Assembly: GCF_045223415.1 (NCBI RefSeq)
Contig: NZ_JBEQZJ010000030.1
Location: forward strand, 1-51,620
Reading direction: 5' to 3'
Length of the DNA: 51,620 nt
DNA from: Hoskinsella mucinilytica
GTDB lineage: Bacteria; Bacillota_I; Bacilli_A; Erysipelotrichales; Erysipelotrichaceae
Below, piece by piece: positions 34,385 through 42,708 of the stretch (position 1 is the stretch's first letter; every line of letters begins with the position of its first letter). Below the pieces are notes generated by a model, which saw only the letters and a list, made by a program, of their open reading frames with translations, did no database searches and was not told the DNA's origin. The translations under genes were made by a program, and so were the position numbers.

Positions 34385-35401
34385 TTATAATAATGTAATA
34401 TGATGTTCCTGACATACCTTGATCATCTCATCATCCCATTGACTTACCTGTACTTCTCCGATATGAGCTTTATTAAGTAAAATCAAACAAATACGACTTT
34501 GACCGATCCCTCCGCCAATGGTTAATGGTAACTCATCTTTCATCAGCATCTGATGAAACGGTAATTGTAGTCGTTCTTCACAGCCTGCTTTTTTTAACTG
34601 ACTTTGTAAAGATTCTTTATTGACTCGTATGCCCATACTACTGATTTCAATCGGACAATCTAATATTGGATAATACAATAGAATATCACCATTTAAACTC
34701 CAATCATCATAATCCGGTGCACGACCATCATGACGCTCTCCACTCTTTAAGACATCCCCGATCTGCATGATAAATACGGTCTTATATTGTTTTGTGATTT
34801 CATATTCTCTTTGTTTCGGTGTTAGTTCAGGATAACGATCTTCTAGTTCCTGAGTGGTAATGAAATAAACATCTTCTTGAATAAAAGGCTCTAGGTTCTC
34901 AAATACGATATCCAATTCCTTTTCCGTTTCCTTTAATGCTTTCATAATATTTCTAACGGTTAATTTCAAAAATTCAAGTGTTCTGTTTTTATCATCGATG
35001 ATTTTTTCCCAGTCCCATTGATCAACATAAGATGAATGAAGATTATCTAAGACTTCATCACGACGAATAGCATTCATATCTGTATATATTCCTTTACCGA
35101 TATTCATATGATAACGTTTCAAAGCCATACGTTTCCATTTGGCAAGAGAATGAACAATTTCAATATCTTCATTTTCAATTTCCTTTACATCAAAGCTTAC
35201 AGGACGCTCTACCCCATTTAAATCATCGTTAAGTCCACTGCTTTTTCGAACATATAATGGAGCACTGATCCTCATAAGGTTCAAATGATGTGCCAATCTT
35301 CTTTCAAATAAATCTTTTACATATTTAATAGCGATTTCCGTAGAAATGATATCTAGCTTATTTTCATAATTTTTTGGTAATAACAAATCTTTTGCTGCCA
35401 T
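34385..35401 (-). CDS. asnA: Aspartate--ammonia ligase (asparagine synthetase A)
   Basis: AsnA of 338 residues, a class II aminoacyl-tRNA-synthetase-like enzyme that makes asparagine from aspartate, ammonia and ATP. Recognisable segments are LMRISAPLYVRKSSGLNDDLNG near the N terminus (seen as APLYVRKSSGLND), SSYVDQWDWEKII, SGERHDGRAPDYDDW, and the motif 3-like GGGIGQSRICL near the C terminus. The start at 35401 has GAGGAGAG. TATAAT is present upstream; no T-box precedes it. Confidence 0.95.
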   Translation of the reverse strand: MAAKDLLLPKNYENKLDIISTEIAIKYVKDLFERRLAHHLNLMRISAPLYVRKSSGLNDDLNGVERPVSFDVKEIENEDIEIVHSLAKWKRMALKRYHMNIGKGIYTDMNAIRRDEVLDNLHSSYVDQWDWEKIIDDKNRTLEFLKLTVRNIMKALKETEKELDIVFENLEPFIQEDVYFITTQELEDRYPELTPKQREYEITKQYKTVFIMQIGDVLKSGERHDGRAPDYDDWSLNGDILLYYPILDCPIEISSMGIRVNKESLQSQLKKAGCEERLQLPFHQMLMKDELPLTIGGGIGQSRICLILLNKAHIGEVQVSQWDDEMIKVCQEHHITLL

Positions 35402-35547
35402 AGAATCTCTCCTCACTGTACAGCATCTATTATACCGTATTTTATTTCTAAAATATATCCTTTTTTGAAAATATTTTCGTATAAGTTTTCATTTATTATC
35501 ATTAGAATGATTTTATTTCAAAATATTAATATGATCAAGAGCAAAGT

Positions 35548-36009
35548 TTATTTATACAAACGATAAACATATAAATGTTCAATGATCTCTTTTTGAAAGG
35601 AATTTTTCTCAAGGACTCGTTGGCTACGTACATTTTTCTGATCAACCAAAGCATAAATACAAAGAATCGGCAGTTTAGAAAAAACTTCCTGACACATCAA
35701 TGCAACTGCTTCGCTCATGATTCCTTGATTCCAATAAGATGCTCCTACCCAATAGGAAAGTTCACAGGAAGATTCATTCTTAACTTGTGCACTGATAAAT
35801 CCCACTACTTGTTGATCTTTTAATATTGCTCGATACAAAAAACGTTTTGGATCAGCATTTTGATAAAAATAGATCATACTCATTGCGCTTAAAAATGTAT
35901 CTGGATAAAAATATTTCATAATTCTTTTTCCCGAAATTGAAGGATGCATGGATAAAGAATGTAATACTAGCGCATCTTCCTCTTCCCAAGCACGAATAGA
36001 TATTTGCAT
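35548..36009 (-). CDS. GNAT family N-acetyltransferase
   Basis: GNAT protein of 153 residues. The acetyl-CoA pyrophosphate loop region is YWNQGIMSEAVALM (about residue 97), preceded by the strand CELSYWVG. ALVDQKNVRSQRVLEKNSFQK is the C-terminal Asn/Gly-type motif of RimJ/RimL-like members. Substrate unknown. The ATG at 36009 follows AAGGGTGG. It stands between the rnf operon terminator and asnA, apparently as a single gene. Confidence 0.82.
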   Translation of the reverse strand: MQISIRAWEEEDALVLHSLSMHPSISGKRIMKYFYPDTFLSAMSMIYFYQNADPKRFLYRAILKDQQVVGFISAQVKNESSCELSYWVGASYWNQGIMSEAVALMCQEVFSKLPILCIYALVDQKNVRSQRVLEKNSFQKEIIEHLYVYRLYK

Positions 36010-36082
36010 ATAGACACCACCCTTTTGCCTATAGTATGCACAAAGAAAAAAATGGTTATACAAAGATGATAATTCATAAAAC

Positions 36083-36115
36083 AGAAAAAGTGATACTCAT
36101 CCTCAGTACCACTTT
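36083..36115 (-). terminator. Terminator of the rnf operon
   Basis: 11-bp stem AAAGTGGTACT / AGTATCACTTT (one G-T pair) followed by T-rich sequence on the minus strand. It lies about 10 nt after the rnfB stop, which argues that the short RnfB ends here by design. Confidence 0.88.
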
Positions 36116-36125
36116 CTATCTTATA

Positions 36126-36443
36126 TTAAGGTTTTACTTTTACGCATACTCCATCAGGACCAGGCGTTGTATTTAAGTAATCAGCGATGGCTGCTTTCTG
36201 ATCTGGTTTACATGGCTTACAAGTTCCTACAACGTCAACTTCTCCATTGACCAGAGCCTCAGCAAGTCCACTGCATCCAGCATATCCACAACTACCACAG
36301 TTATAATTAGGAAGCATCCCAGATACTTTTTCAATTCGTTCATCAACTTCAACACTTAAAAATTTATCTGCGACACCTAGACCCAATCCTAAGATTGCTC
36401 CTAAAACCAACATCATTAAAATCGCAATTATTACTGTTTCCAT
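36126..36443 (-). CDS. rnfB: Short RnfB: membrane anchor plus FeS domain only
   Basis: RnfB-type protein of 105 residues. An N-terminal membrane helix with GAILGLGLGVADKFL is followed by VEVDERIEKVSGMLPNYNCGSCGYAGC, the RnfB 4Fe-4S domain (seen as LPNYNCGSCGYAGC), with later cysteines in CKPC. Full RnfB proteins continue with two ferredoxin-like 4Fe-4S clusters (about 190 residues or more in total). Here the chain stops after GPDGVCVKVKP and a terminator follows, with no downstream remnant in any frame. Last gene of the operon, with AAAGGGG before its ATG. Confidence 0.85.
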   Translation of the reverse strand: METVIIAILMMLVLGAILGLGLGVADKFLSVEVDERIEKVSGMLPNYNCGSCGYAGCSGLAEALVNGEVDVVGTCKPCKPDQKAAIADYLNTTPGPDGVCVKVKP

Positions 36444-36460
36444 GATTCCATACCCCTTTC

Positions 36461-36634
36461 TTATTCATCGTGTGCAGGGTTGTTACTGCAGGATGTATCA
36501 TGACAGCCTTTGCACTCTGCTTTCAAATTTTCGCATCCTTTTGGAAGTGGTGTCTTGTGGTTCAAATGATACACCAAAGCATAAATACCTCCAAGAATGC
36601 CTAAATACAGAAACGACATTAAAATGGTATCCAT
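36461..36634 (-). CDS. 57-residue Cys-rich single-pass membrane protein of the rnf operon
   Basis: Small gene between rnfA and rnfB. It encodes 57 residues: one membrane helix (about residues 4-24), a short basic linker (HLNHKTPLPK), then C-x6-C-x2-C-x4-C (Cys34, 41, 44, 49) and a polar end. The layout recalls NqrM (DUF539), the four-Cys membrane protein needed to mature Na+-NQR, and also the FeoB-associated Cys-rich proteins. It starts 1 nt after the rnfA stop and ends 17 nt before rnfB, so it is a real operon member by spacing. A role in metal or FeS delivery to Rnf is inferred. Confidence 0.72.
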   Translation of the reverse strand: MDTILMSFLYLGILGGIYALVYHLNHKTPLPKGCENLKAECKGCHDTSCSNNPAHDE

Positions 36635-36635
36635 C

Positions 36636-37223
36636 TTAAACCAATCCCATCAATCCGGAAAAAGCAAGAGCCATGATTCCTGCAACGATCAAGGCAATTG
36701 GATTTCCTTTAAATGCTACTGGTGTATCACATGCATCCAAACGTTCACGAATGGTAGCGAAGATATACAATACCATTGTAAAGCCAATTGGGATAGCAAT
36801 AGAATAAGTTAACATTTCCACAAAGTTATATCCATTTGTGATATTGTTCAAGGTAACATTTAATACAACACAGTTTGTAGTAATCAATGGAAGGTATACA
36901 CCCAAAGCCTTATATAAGGTAGGGCTTGTTTTCTTGATGATCATTTCTACAAGCTGTACCAAAGCAGCAATTACCAAGATAAAGGTAATCAGATCCATAA
37001 ACTGTAATCCGAGTTTATCTAATACTAGATAATATAACCCATAGGTTACGATACTTGCGACAACGATAACAAAGGTAACGGCAGCACCCATTCCAATGGC
37101 ACTACTACTCTTTTTGGACACACCCATGAATGGACACATACCAAGGAACTGATTAAGGACAACGTTATTGATGAATACAAATGTAATCAACATAACAAAC
37201 AAATTACTCCAGTCGATATTCAT
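36636..37223 (-). CDS. rnfA: Rnf complex membrane subunit RnfA
   Basis: Integral membrane protein of 195 residues with six helices. It has the RnfA/NqrE signatures NNVVLNQFLGMCPFMGVSKK and VYLPLITTNCVVLNVTL (seen as FLGMCPFMGVS and PLITTNCVVL), each containing a cysteine that helps hold the shared intramembrane 2Fe-2S cluster with RnfE. It follows rnfE by 3 nt. Confidence 0.95.
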   Translation of the reverse strand: MNIDWSNLFVMLITFVFINNVVLNQFLGMCPFMGVSKKSSSAIGMGAAVTFVIVVASIVTYGLYYLVLDKLGLQFMDLITFILVIAALVQLVEMIIKKTSPTLYKALGVYLPLITTNCVVLNVTLNNITNGYNFVEMLTYSIAIPIGFTMVLYIFATIRERLDACDTPVAFKGNPIALIVAGIMALAFSGLMGLV

Positions 37224-37226
37224 ACC

Positions 37227-37886
37227 TTATTTCGCCTCCTTTTCCAGTTTTTTTGCTTTTTCAGCCTGATGATTTTTATAGGCTGCTAGCCCGGCAGCCA
37301 ATAATGCAAACGTACAGAATGCACCAAATGGCTGTGTGAACATTGAAATTGTAAAATCCTCAGGAATGATGCGAATAGAGAAAATATTTTGTGTGATGTC
37401 AAACGGATTATCAAAGGACAAGATACCGGTAGCAATGACTTGACGAATTGCAGACATCACAATGATACTAACTGTGTAACCAAGCCCCATGCCCAAACCA
37501 TCTAACGCTGAATCCAATGGTTTATTTTTACTGGCAAATGCTTCCGCACGTCCTAGAATGATACAGTTTACTACGATCAATGGAATAAATACACCCAAAG
37601 CACTATCTAAACTAGATGCATATGCTTTGATGAGCATTTGTATCACTTTCACCAAGGTCGCAATGATAACGATGTATACAGGGATACGAATCTCTGATGG
37701 TGTGATATTACGAATCAATGATATGATCACATTACTCATAATCAAGACCAGAATAACGGCAACGCCCATACCGATTGCATTGTTTAAAGTGGTGGTAATT
37801 GCCAAAGTAGAACATAATCCTAAATATAACGAGAACACAGGATTTTCACGGATGAAACCTGCTGTAAAATTTTCTTTACGATTCAT
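37227..37886 (-). CDS. rnfE: Rnf complex membrane subunit RnfE
   Basis: Integral membrane protein of 219 residues, homologous to RnfA in inverted topology. It has NPVFSLYLGLCSTLAITTTL and VFIPLIVVNCIILGRAEAFA (seen as LGLCSTLAIT and PLIVVNCIILGRAE), again with paired cysteines for the intramembrane iron centre. It ends in a Lys/Glu-rich cytoplasmic tail. It lies 12 nt after rnfG. Confidence 0.95.
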   Translation of the reverse strand: MNRKENFTAGFIRENPVFSLYLGLCSTLAITTTLNNAIGMGVAVILVLIMSNVIISLIRNITPSEIRIPVYIVIIATLVKVIQMLIKAYASSLDSALGVFIPLIVVNCIILGRAEAFASKNKPLDSALDGLGMGLGYTVSIIVMSAIRQVIATGILSFDNPFDITQNIFSIRIIPEDFTISMFTQPFGAFCTFALLAAGLAAYKNHQAEKAKKLEKEAK

Positions 37887-37898
37887 TCTTCATCCCTC

Positions 37899-38417
37899 CT
37901 ATTTCAAATTGTCAGCCTGATATTTGGCTGCTTCCATAATACCTTCAAGCAATGGTTTACTTGTAACAGTAGCTCCCGTGATCGTATCATCAAGCAAATC
38001 TGCGCTTGTCGCATCCTTGCCTTTTAAAGATTCACGAAATGGTGCATCTGTAACTTTCGTACCAATTCCTGAAGTATCTCCATTGGAGATAGCTACATAA
38101 TCATTGATTTTTCCATCCGCATCCAATGCTACAAGAAAGCTTGTTCCATCCTTATACCCTTTGGTCTGCATCTTGAAAATATAGCCTTTTCCTTCTACTT
38201 TAAAGATTTTTTGAATGGTGTCAGATACATTTTCAGCTTCCACCTTAAATGCGTCATCCGCAACATCATTATAAATCTCTTTTAATGTTTTCTTTTCTGC
38301 TTCTAACTCATTAGCAGCAATCACAGGGGCTGTCATTTTATTGGCAAAACCCAATGCTGCTCCCGCAAGTGCAGCAATCAGAGCTAAGAAAACTGTTAAA
38401 TGAATGATCTTTTTCAT
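37899..38417 (-). CDS. rnfG: Rnf complex FMN-binding subunit RnfG
   Basis: Protein of 172 residues with one N-terminal membrane helix and an extracytoplasmic FMN-binding domain. The flavin attachment motif is DTITGATVTSK near residue 148, where FMN is bound to Thr by ApbE. It is short compared with many RnfG proteins (about 190-210) but complete in motif. It lies between rnfD and rnfE. Confidence 0.93.
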   Translation of the reverse strand: MKKIIHLTVFLALIAALAGAALGFANKMTAPVIAANELEAEKKTLKEIYNDVADDAFKVEAENVSDTIQKIFKVEGKGYIFKMQTKGYKDGTSFLVALDADGKINDYVAISNGDTSGIGTKVTDAPFRESLKGKDATSADLLDDTITGATVTSKPLLEGIMEAAKYQADNLK

Positions 38418-38431
38418 GTCGTTCTTACCTC

Positions 38432-39934
38432 CTAATAGCCCAATGCGCTACGAACTTCTTCAACTGCACGAACCGCAGATTTACTTGAGAAAGTTGCACC
38501 ACTGACTGCATCATTAATTTCTACTGTGATATCTTTTGTAAGATCAGCTCCTATAAATTGCTTTAAGAATGCTTCTGCCTTGATTCGATCGCCTTCATAT
38601 TCTGTATCATTGATCTTTGTTGGAGTAACAGAAACGATGTTATTTTCTTTTACTACGATATCAAATTCATTGTATTTCTCTGGATCAGAAATAGAAGCAT
38701 ATCCTTGTGCTAATACATGATAAGTGGTAGAACCATCATCATTTGCATATTGTTGTGAAACTTCTGCTTTAAATTTCTGAACATCTGCATCACCGGTAGT
38801 CACAAATACCTGAGGATCTGGTTCTTTTGCTTCAATCACATTTCCTGCAAGAAGAACAGAACCTAATCCGATGATTGCGACCACACCGAATATGATAGAT
38901 GCTTTTTTACGTATTGCCAACTGTTTTCCTTCTAATGCTTTTTCAATCATTGGTGTTAACATATTCATGATCAAGATAGAGTATAGACATCCTTCTGGAA
39001 GGTTTGCCTTGATACGAATCAATACCGTGATGATAGCAGCACCCAATGCAAAGATACAACGCCCTTGTGCACTGGTTGGTGATGTAACCGGATCGGTCAA
39101 CATGAAGATAGCGCCAAAGATAACACCACCAGTTAAAACGTGAAGCAATGGATACCAAATAAAGCCTGGAATTCCTTCATAAGATCCAACACCACGCATC
39201 AATGCGATACATGCAGTCAAAACAAAGATGCTTCCCAAATAGATGCTAGGTACACGCCAATCGATTACCTTACGAATCGCTAACACAATTCCTACCAATA
39301 GAATCACAAGTGCGCTTGTTTCGCCAATTGCGCCTGGATACCAACCGGTAAATAATGTACCAAATCCACCTAGCTTTTCCATCATCTCAGAAATCATTTC
39401 CGGATTTACAACAAGCCAGTGAAACTCAGAAGCAATCATCGTTGTTGGTGTTGCTGTTGTTGTAACATCTGTCGCAACACCCATAAAAGTAGCAAACACA
39501 ATGGCTCTACCAACTGCCGCAGGATTGAAGATATTATTACCAAAACCTCCGAACAACAACTTCGCAAAGAAGATAGCAAAGAAAGTAGATACACCAAGTG
39601 CATATGGTGTGATATCGATCTTGCACATCAAAGTCAAAATGATTGCGGTTATCCAACCAAAGCTTCCTGATAAATAATGTTTCAAATAATTCAAATCAAA
39701 TTTTTGATCTTTTTTTGTGAAATATGCCCATACACTTTCTGTTACCAATGCGGTTAATAGTGAAACCACCATCAATTTTACCGCCTGTAAGGCATGGTCG
39801 ATTCCATAAGTGCTATTGTAATAGAATAATGAGAACGCAAATACTACTAGAAGTCCTAGCATCAACTCTAACATAATTCGTTTCGTACTTTGTTTCTGGC
39901 GTAAGTTAGGCGATGCATTAAATATGAATTTCAT
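38432..39934 (-). CDS. rnfD: RnfD with an extra C-terminal FMN-binding domain (fusion)
   Basis: Protein of 500 residues, where RnfD is normally about 310-350. Residues 1-330 are the RnfD membrane core with KLLFGGFGNNIFNPAAVGRA (seen as FGGFGNNIFNPAA) and a flavinylation-like DVTTTATP. After another membrane helix (about 345-366) comes an extracytoplasmic FMN-binding domain like that of RnfG, ending in DAVSGATFSSKSAV, a canonical ApbE target motif. The protein therefore has two predicted covalent FMN sites, and the complex three with RnfG. The reading frame is continuous with no sign of a join error. Confidence 0.9.
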   Translation of the reverse strand: MKFIFNASPNLRQKQSTKRIMLELMLGLLVVFAFSLFYYNSTYGIDHALQAVKLMVVSLLTALVTESVWAYFTKKDQKFDLNYLKHYLSGSFGWITAIILTLMCKIDITPYALGVSTFFAIFFAKLLFGGFGNNIFNPAAVGRAIVFATFMGVATDVTTTATPTTMIASEFHWLVVNPEMISEMMEKLGGFGTLFTGWYPGAIGETSALVILLVGIVLAIRKVIDWRVPSIYLGSIFVLTACIALMRGVGSYEGIPGFIWYPLLHVLTGGVIFGAIFMLTDPVTSPTSAQGRCIFALGAAIITVLIRIKANLPEGCLYSILIMNMLTPMIEKALEGKQLAIRKKASIIFGVVAIIGLGSVLLAGNVIEAKEPDPQVFVTTGDADVQKFKAEVSQQYANDDGSTTYHVLAQGYASISDPEKYNEFDIVVKENNIVSVTPTKINDTEYEGDRIKAEAFLKQFIGADLTKDITVEINDAVSGATFSSKSAVRAVEEVRSALGY

Positions 39935-39945
39935 GAATACCCTCC

Positions 39946-41241
39946 TTACTTCTTAGCCAGCATCAACTGGCGTTTTGCTTTTCTTACATTTTCCGTCACA
40001 TCCAAACGAGAAGGACAGATATAGGTACAAAGACCACATTCGATGCAATCTAAAGCACATAGATTTTCCATCGTTTTCTTATCTTTTGTTTTTACTGCCT
40101 GTGCAATACGAACCGGTTGTAATCCAGCAGGGCAATGATCAGAACATTTACCACAGCGCAAACATGCTACAGAATCGAATGGTTTGTTTTCCAATACAGT
40201 CAATGCATTCATATTACGATCGATGACAAACTTATCGTTCACAATAGTTTTTCCCATCATTGGACCACCAGCAATTAACTTCACTTCTTCTGCAGTATAC
40301 CCACCACATGCAGCGATGACCTCGCTTGCTGGAACACCTACTGGAACATGCACATTTACAGGATTTTTTACAGCATTTCCTGATACCGTCAATACCTTAT
40401 CTGTAATTGCCTTTCCTTTGGTCAATGCTTTTCCAAAAGCAATCGCTGTTGATGCATTATTGACAACTGCCCCAACCTCACCAGGCAACTTATCATATTC
40501 TTTATGTATGATCTCACGTACCAATGTACGTTCCCAGCCCATTGGGTAAACATCTGGTACGGGTGTTACATGAACACCATCCATCCCTTGAACGGCTTCC
40601 TGTACAAAGGAAATCAAATCAGGATGTGTTTTCTTTATCGCAATACATACTTCAGGTGCATCTGCCATCTTTTTCATAGCTGCTACACCGATTACAAAAT
40701 CTTCTTTATTGGCAAATAGCATCTTATAATCCGCAGTAATGTATGGCTCACATTCTACTGCATTGATGATCAGCTTCTCTACATTTTTCGCAAACTTATA
40801 CTTAATATAGGCAGGGAATCCTGCACCTCCCAAACCGATGATACCTGCATTCATCATGAAGGTTACCAATTCATCCTTACTGGCAGTTTTGTAATCCATT
40901 GGTTCAAATGAAGGTACCTCACGATATTCTCCATCATTTTCAATTACCAGATGCTCCACTGGTTTTAATGAAGAGTGCATCAATTTCTGCTTCCCTTTCA
41001 CAGTGCCACTCACACTGGAATAAATAGGGACCACATTACGCTCATTACACTCAGCTAGCTTGGTTCCAACCGCAACCTGATCGCCCTCTTTTACAAACAT
41101 TTCAAAATTTGTCGCAGCCCCGGCTACCAAAGGAATATAGACTTCCTTACCTGCCTTGACCTCTAGGATATCGTTATGATCCGTCAAATCTTTGAAACCT
41201 TGTATGTGCTGACGCATTGGACCTTTAAACAATGACATCAT
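39946..41241 (-). CDS. rnfC: Rnf complex NADH-oxidising subunit RnfC
   Basis: Peripheral cytoplasmic subunit of 431 residues. A lipoyl-like N-terminal domain (KEVYIPLVAGAATNFEM region) comes first, then the NADH/FMN Rossmann-like segment GIIGLGGAGFPAYIKY (about residue 135), an SLBB domain, and two 4Fe-4S clusters: CLRCGKCSDHCPAG and CALDCIECGLCTYICPS. First gene of rnfCDGEA-x-B. Tandem ATGs at 41241 and 41238, plus an in-frame GTG at 41247, make the exact start uncertain. AAAGGTAAGG lies upstream. Confidence 0.94.
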   Translation of the reverse strand: MMSLFKGPMRQHIQGFKDLTDHNDILEVKAGKEVYIPLVAGAATNFEMFVKEGDQVAVGTKLAECNERNVVPIYSSVSGTVKGKQKLMHSSLKPVEHLVIENDGEYREVPSFEPMDYKTASKDELVTFMMNAGIIGLGGAGFPAYIKYKFAKNVEKLIINAVECEPYITADYKMLFANKEDFVIGVAAMKKMADAPEVCIAIKKTHPDLISFVQEAVQGMDGVHVTPVPDVYPMGWERTLVREIIHKEYDKLPGEVGAVVNNASTAIAFGKALTKGKAITDKVLTVSGNAVKNPVNVHVPVGVPASEVIAACGGYTAEEVKLIAGGPMMGKTIVNDKFVIDRNMNALTVLENKPFDSVACLRCGKCSDHCPAGLQPVRIAQAVKTKDKKTMENLCALDCIECGLCTYICPSRLDVTENVRKAKRQLMLAKK

Positions 41242-41366
41242 AGTCACCTTACCTTTCTCTTCGCTAGATTTTTTGCTTTACCATGTGGCTAGTGAAAATC
41301 TCCACATACAGTTCTTATTATAGCATTATCATCTAGCAAGAAAAAGAAAAATATTGAATTTTTGTT

Positions 41367-41384
41367 ACAATTTCACATAATTGT
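41367..41384. promoter_or_regulatory. Palindrome in the rnf-apbE divergent region (candidate operator)
   Basis: Perfect 6-bp inverted repeat ACAATT-TCACAT-AATTGT. It partly resembles a Rex-type site (TTGTnA ... TnACAA) but does not match that consensus, so no regulator is assigned. A TATAAT for rnfC lies nearer the gene at about 41320. The rnfC leader also contains an ATGTGG / CCACAT hairpin (about 41284-41308). Confidence 0.35.
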
Positions 41385-41466
41385 CAAAGATTGGCGATTC
41401 TAGTGACTTTTGAATCTTTTCCTTTCACAAAAGATGGAAAAATTAGTAACCTTTGATTGCTTTTCC

Positions 41467-41496
41467 TTGTATTCTATCTTCTATCTCGGCTATAAT
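41467..41496 (+). promoter_or_regulatory. Promoter of apbE
   Basis: TTGTAT, an 18-bp spacer and a perfect TATAAT at 41491-41496, 17 nt before the apbE start codon. Confidence 0.65.
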
Positions 41497-41513
41497 AGAA
41501 AACGGTGATAAAT

Positions 41514-42626
41514 ATGAAAAAAATATTATGTGTGCTCCTGTTATTATTGACTTTAGGAGGATGTAAAGAAAAGGCACTAAGTAAATATACGACAACGCTT
41601 ACCGATGTCGGCTTTGATACCTTTATCAGCTTTACCGCTTATACGGTGAATGAGGCTTCCTTTAACAATTATGCAGACAAATTAAAGGATGAATTCCAAA
41701 CTTATAACAAACTATTTGATAAATACAACGATTATGAAGGTATCAACAACATCAAAACGATCAATGACCAAGCAGGGAAACAACCTGTGGTCGTGGATCA
41801 AAGTATTATAGAGTTGCTTCAGCTTTCGAAAAAATATTACGAATTAAGCAATCATCAATTTGATGTGACCATGGGTGAGGTCTTGGAAATCTGGCACGAT
41901 GTTAGAGATGCTGGTGTCATCGCTAATGAAGAACATAAGCCTAGTAGCATTCCAAGCCAAGAAGAACTGAATCAAGCAGAAAAAAACAGTGGCTGGGATA
42001 AGATAGTGATCGATGAAGAAAAAAGCAGTGTCTATATCAAAGATCCAAATACATCTTTAGATGTCGGTGGTGTTGCGAAAGGTTTTGCGGTTGAAAAAAT
42101 TGCCCAAATGCTAGAAAAAGATGGCCTTGACAGTGCTATCATCAATGCCGGTGGTAATGTTCGTATCATTGGCAGTAAACCAGACAATGGTACATGGAGC
42201 GTTGGATTACAAATACCAAACTTAGACCAATTGGAAACCGATTCTTTATTGTCTTTGAAGTTTGATCATTCCAATTCTTTTGTGACAAGCGGAGATTATC
42301 AACGATATTATATGTACAATGATGAAATCATGCATCACATCATTGATCCGGATACATTATTTCCTGCAAGACATTGTCGTAGTGTTACCTTAATTTGCCA
42401 AGACAGTGGCATTGCGGATATTTTGTCTACAACATTATTTACTATGAGCTATGAGGAAGGGAATGCCTTTTTGAAAACATTGAAAGAAAAAGAAGGTATT
42501 GATGCGGAAGCCATATGGGTATATGATGAAAAACAACCCGCAGAAAAAGGTAGTGATACAATAGAAGTAAAAGGTTATGAAGTTGCAATGTCAGATGGAT
42601 TAAAGGAGCATGTCAACATAAAATAA
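41514..42626 (+). CDS. apbE: FAD:protein FMN transferase (ApbE), lipoprotein
   Basis: ApbE of 370 residues. The signal peptide ends in lipobox LTLGGC (Cys18 or so), so it works on the outer face of the membrane. Motifs are SLDVGGVAKGFAVEKI with the Mg/FAD site, INAGGNVRIIG, VTSGDYQRYY and HHIIDPDTLFPA. It splits FAD and links FMN to Thr of RnfG and RnfD-type motifs; targets are encoded divergently next door. GGTGAT lies before the ATG at 41514; the upstream GTG at 41505 is disfavoured. Confidence 0.95.
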   Translation: MKKILCVLLLLLTLGGCKEKALSKYTTTLTDVGFDTFISFTAYTVNEASFNNYADKLKDEFQTYNKLFDKYNDYEGINNIKTINDQAGKQPVVVDQSIIELLQLSKKYYELSNHQFDVTMGEVLEIWHDVRDAGVIANEEHKPSSIPSQEELNQAEKNSGWDKIVIDEEKSSVYIKDPNTSLDVGGVAKGFAVEKIAQMLEKDGLDSAIINAGGNVRIIGSKPDNGTWSVGLQIPNLDQLETDSLLSLKFDHSNSFVTSGDYQRYYMYNDEIMHHIIDPDTLFPARHCRSVTLICQDSGIADILSTTLFTMSYEEGNAFLKTLKEKEGIDAEAIWVYDEKQPAEKGSDTIEVKGYEVAMSDGLKEHVNIK

Positions 42627-42652
42627 AAGATAGGCTTTTATTAAATAGATGG

Positions 42653-42703
42653 AAAAAAAGAATCCAAAGCGATTGAATATCATTTGCTTTAGATTCTTTT
42701 TAT
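42653..42703. terminator. Bidirectional terminator between apbE and ilvE
   Basis: Stem AAAAAGAATC / GATTCTTTTT with inner AAAGC / GCTTT and T runs on both strands, between convergent genes. Confidence 0.8.
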
Positions 42704-42708
42704 TTCTT

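Noticed and set aside
36064..36126. Possible frameshifted remainder of RnfB after its stop
   Set aside because: The sequence directly becomes a strong terminator with no CxxC-rich frame in any phase, so the short RnfB is taken as real.
37489..37920. Plus-strand frame of 143 codons opposite rnfE
   Set aside because: Shadow of the conserved rnfE membrane coding sequence.
41242..41340. FMN riboswitch upstream of rnfC
   Set aside because: Only a single short hairpin is present; none of the conserved FMN-riboswitch loop sequences is seen.
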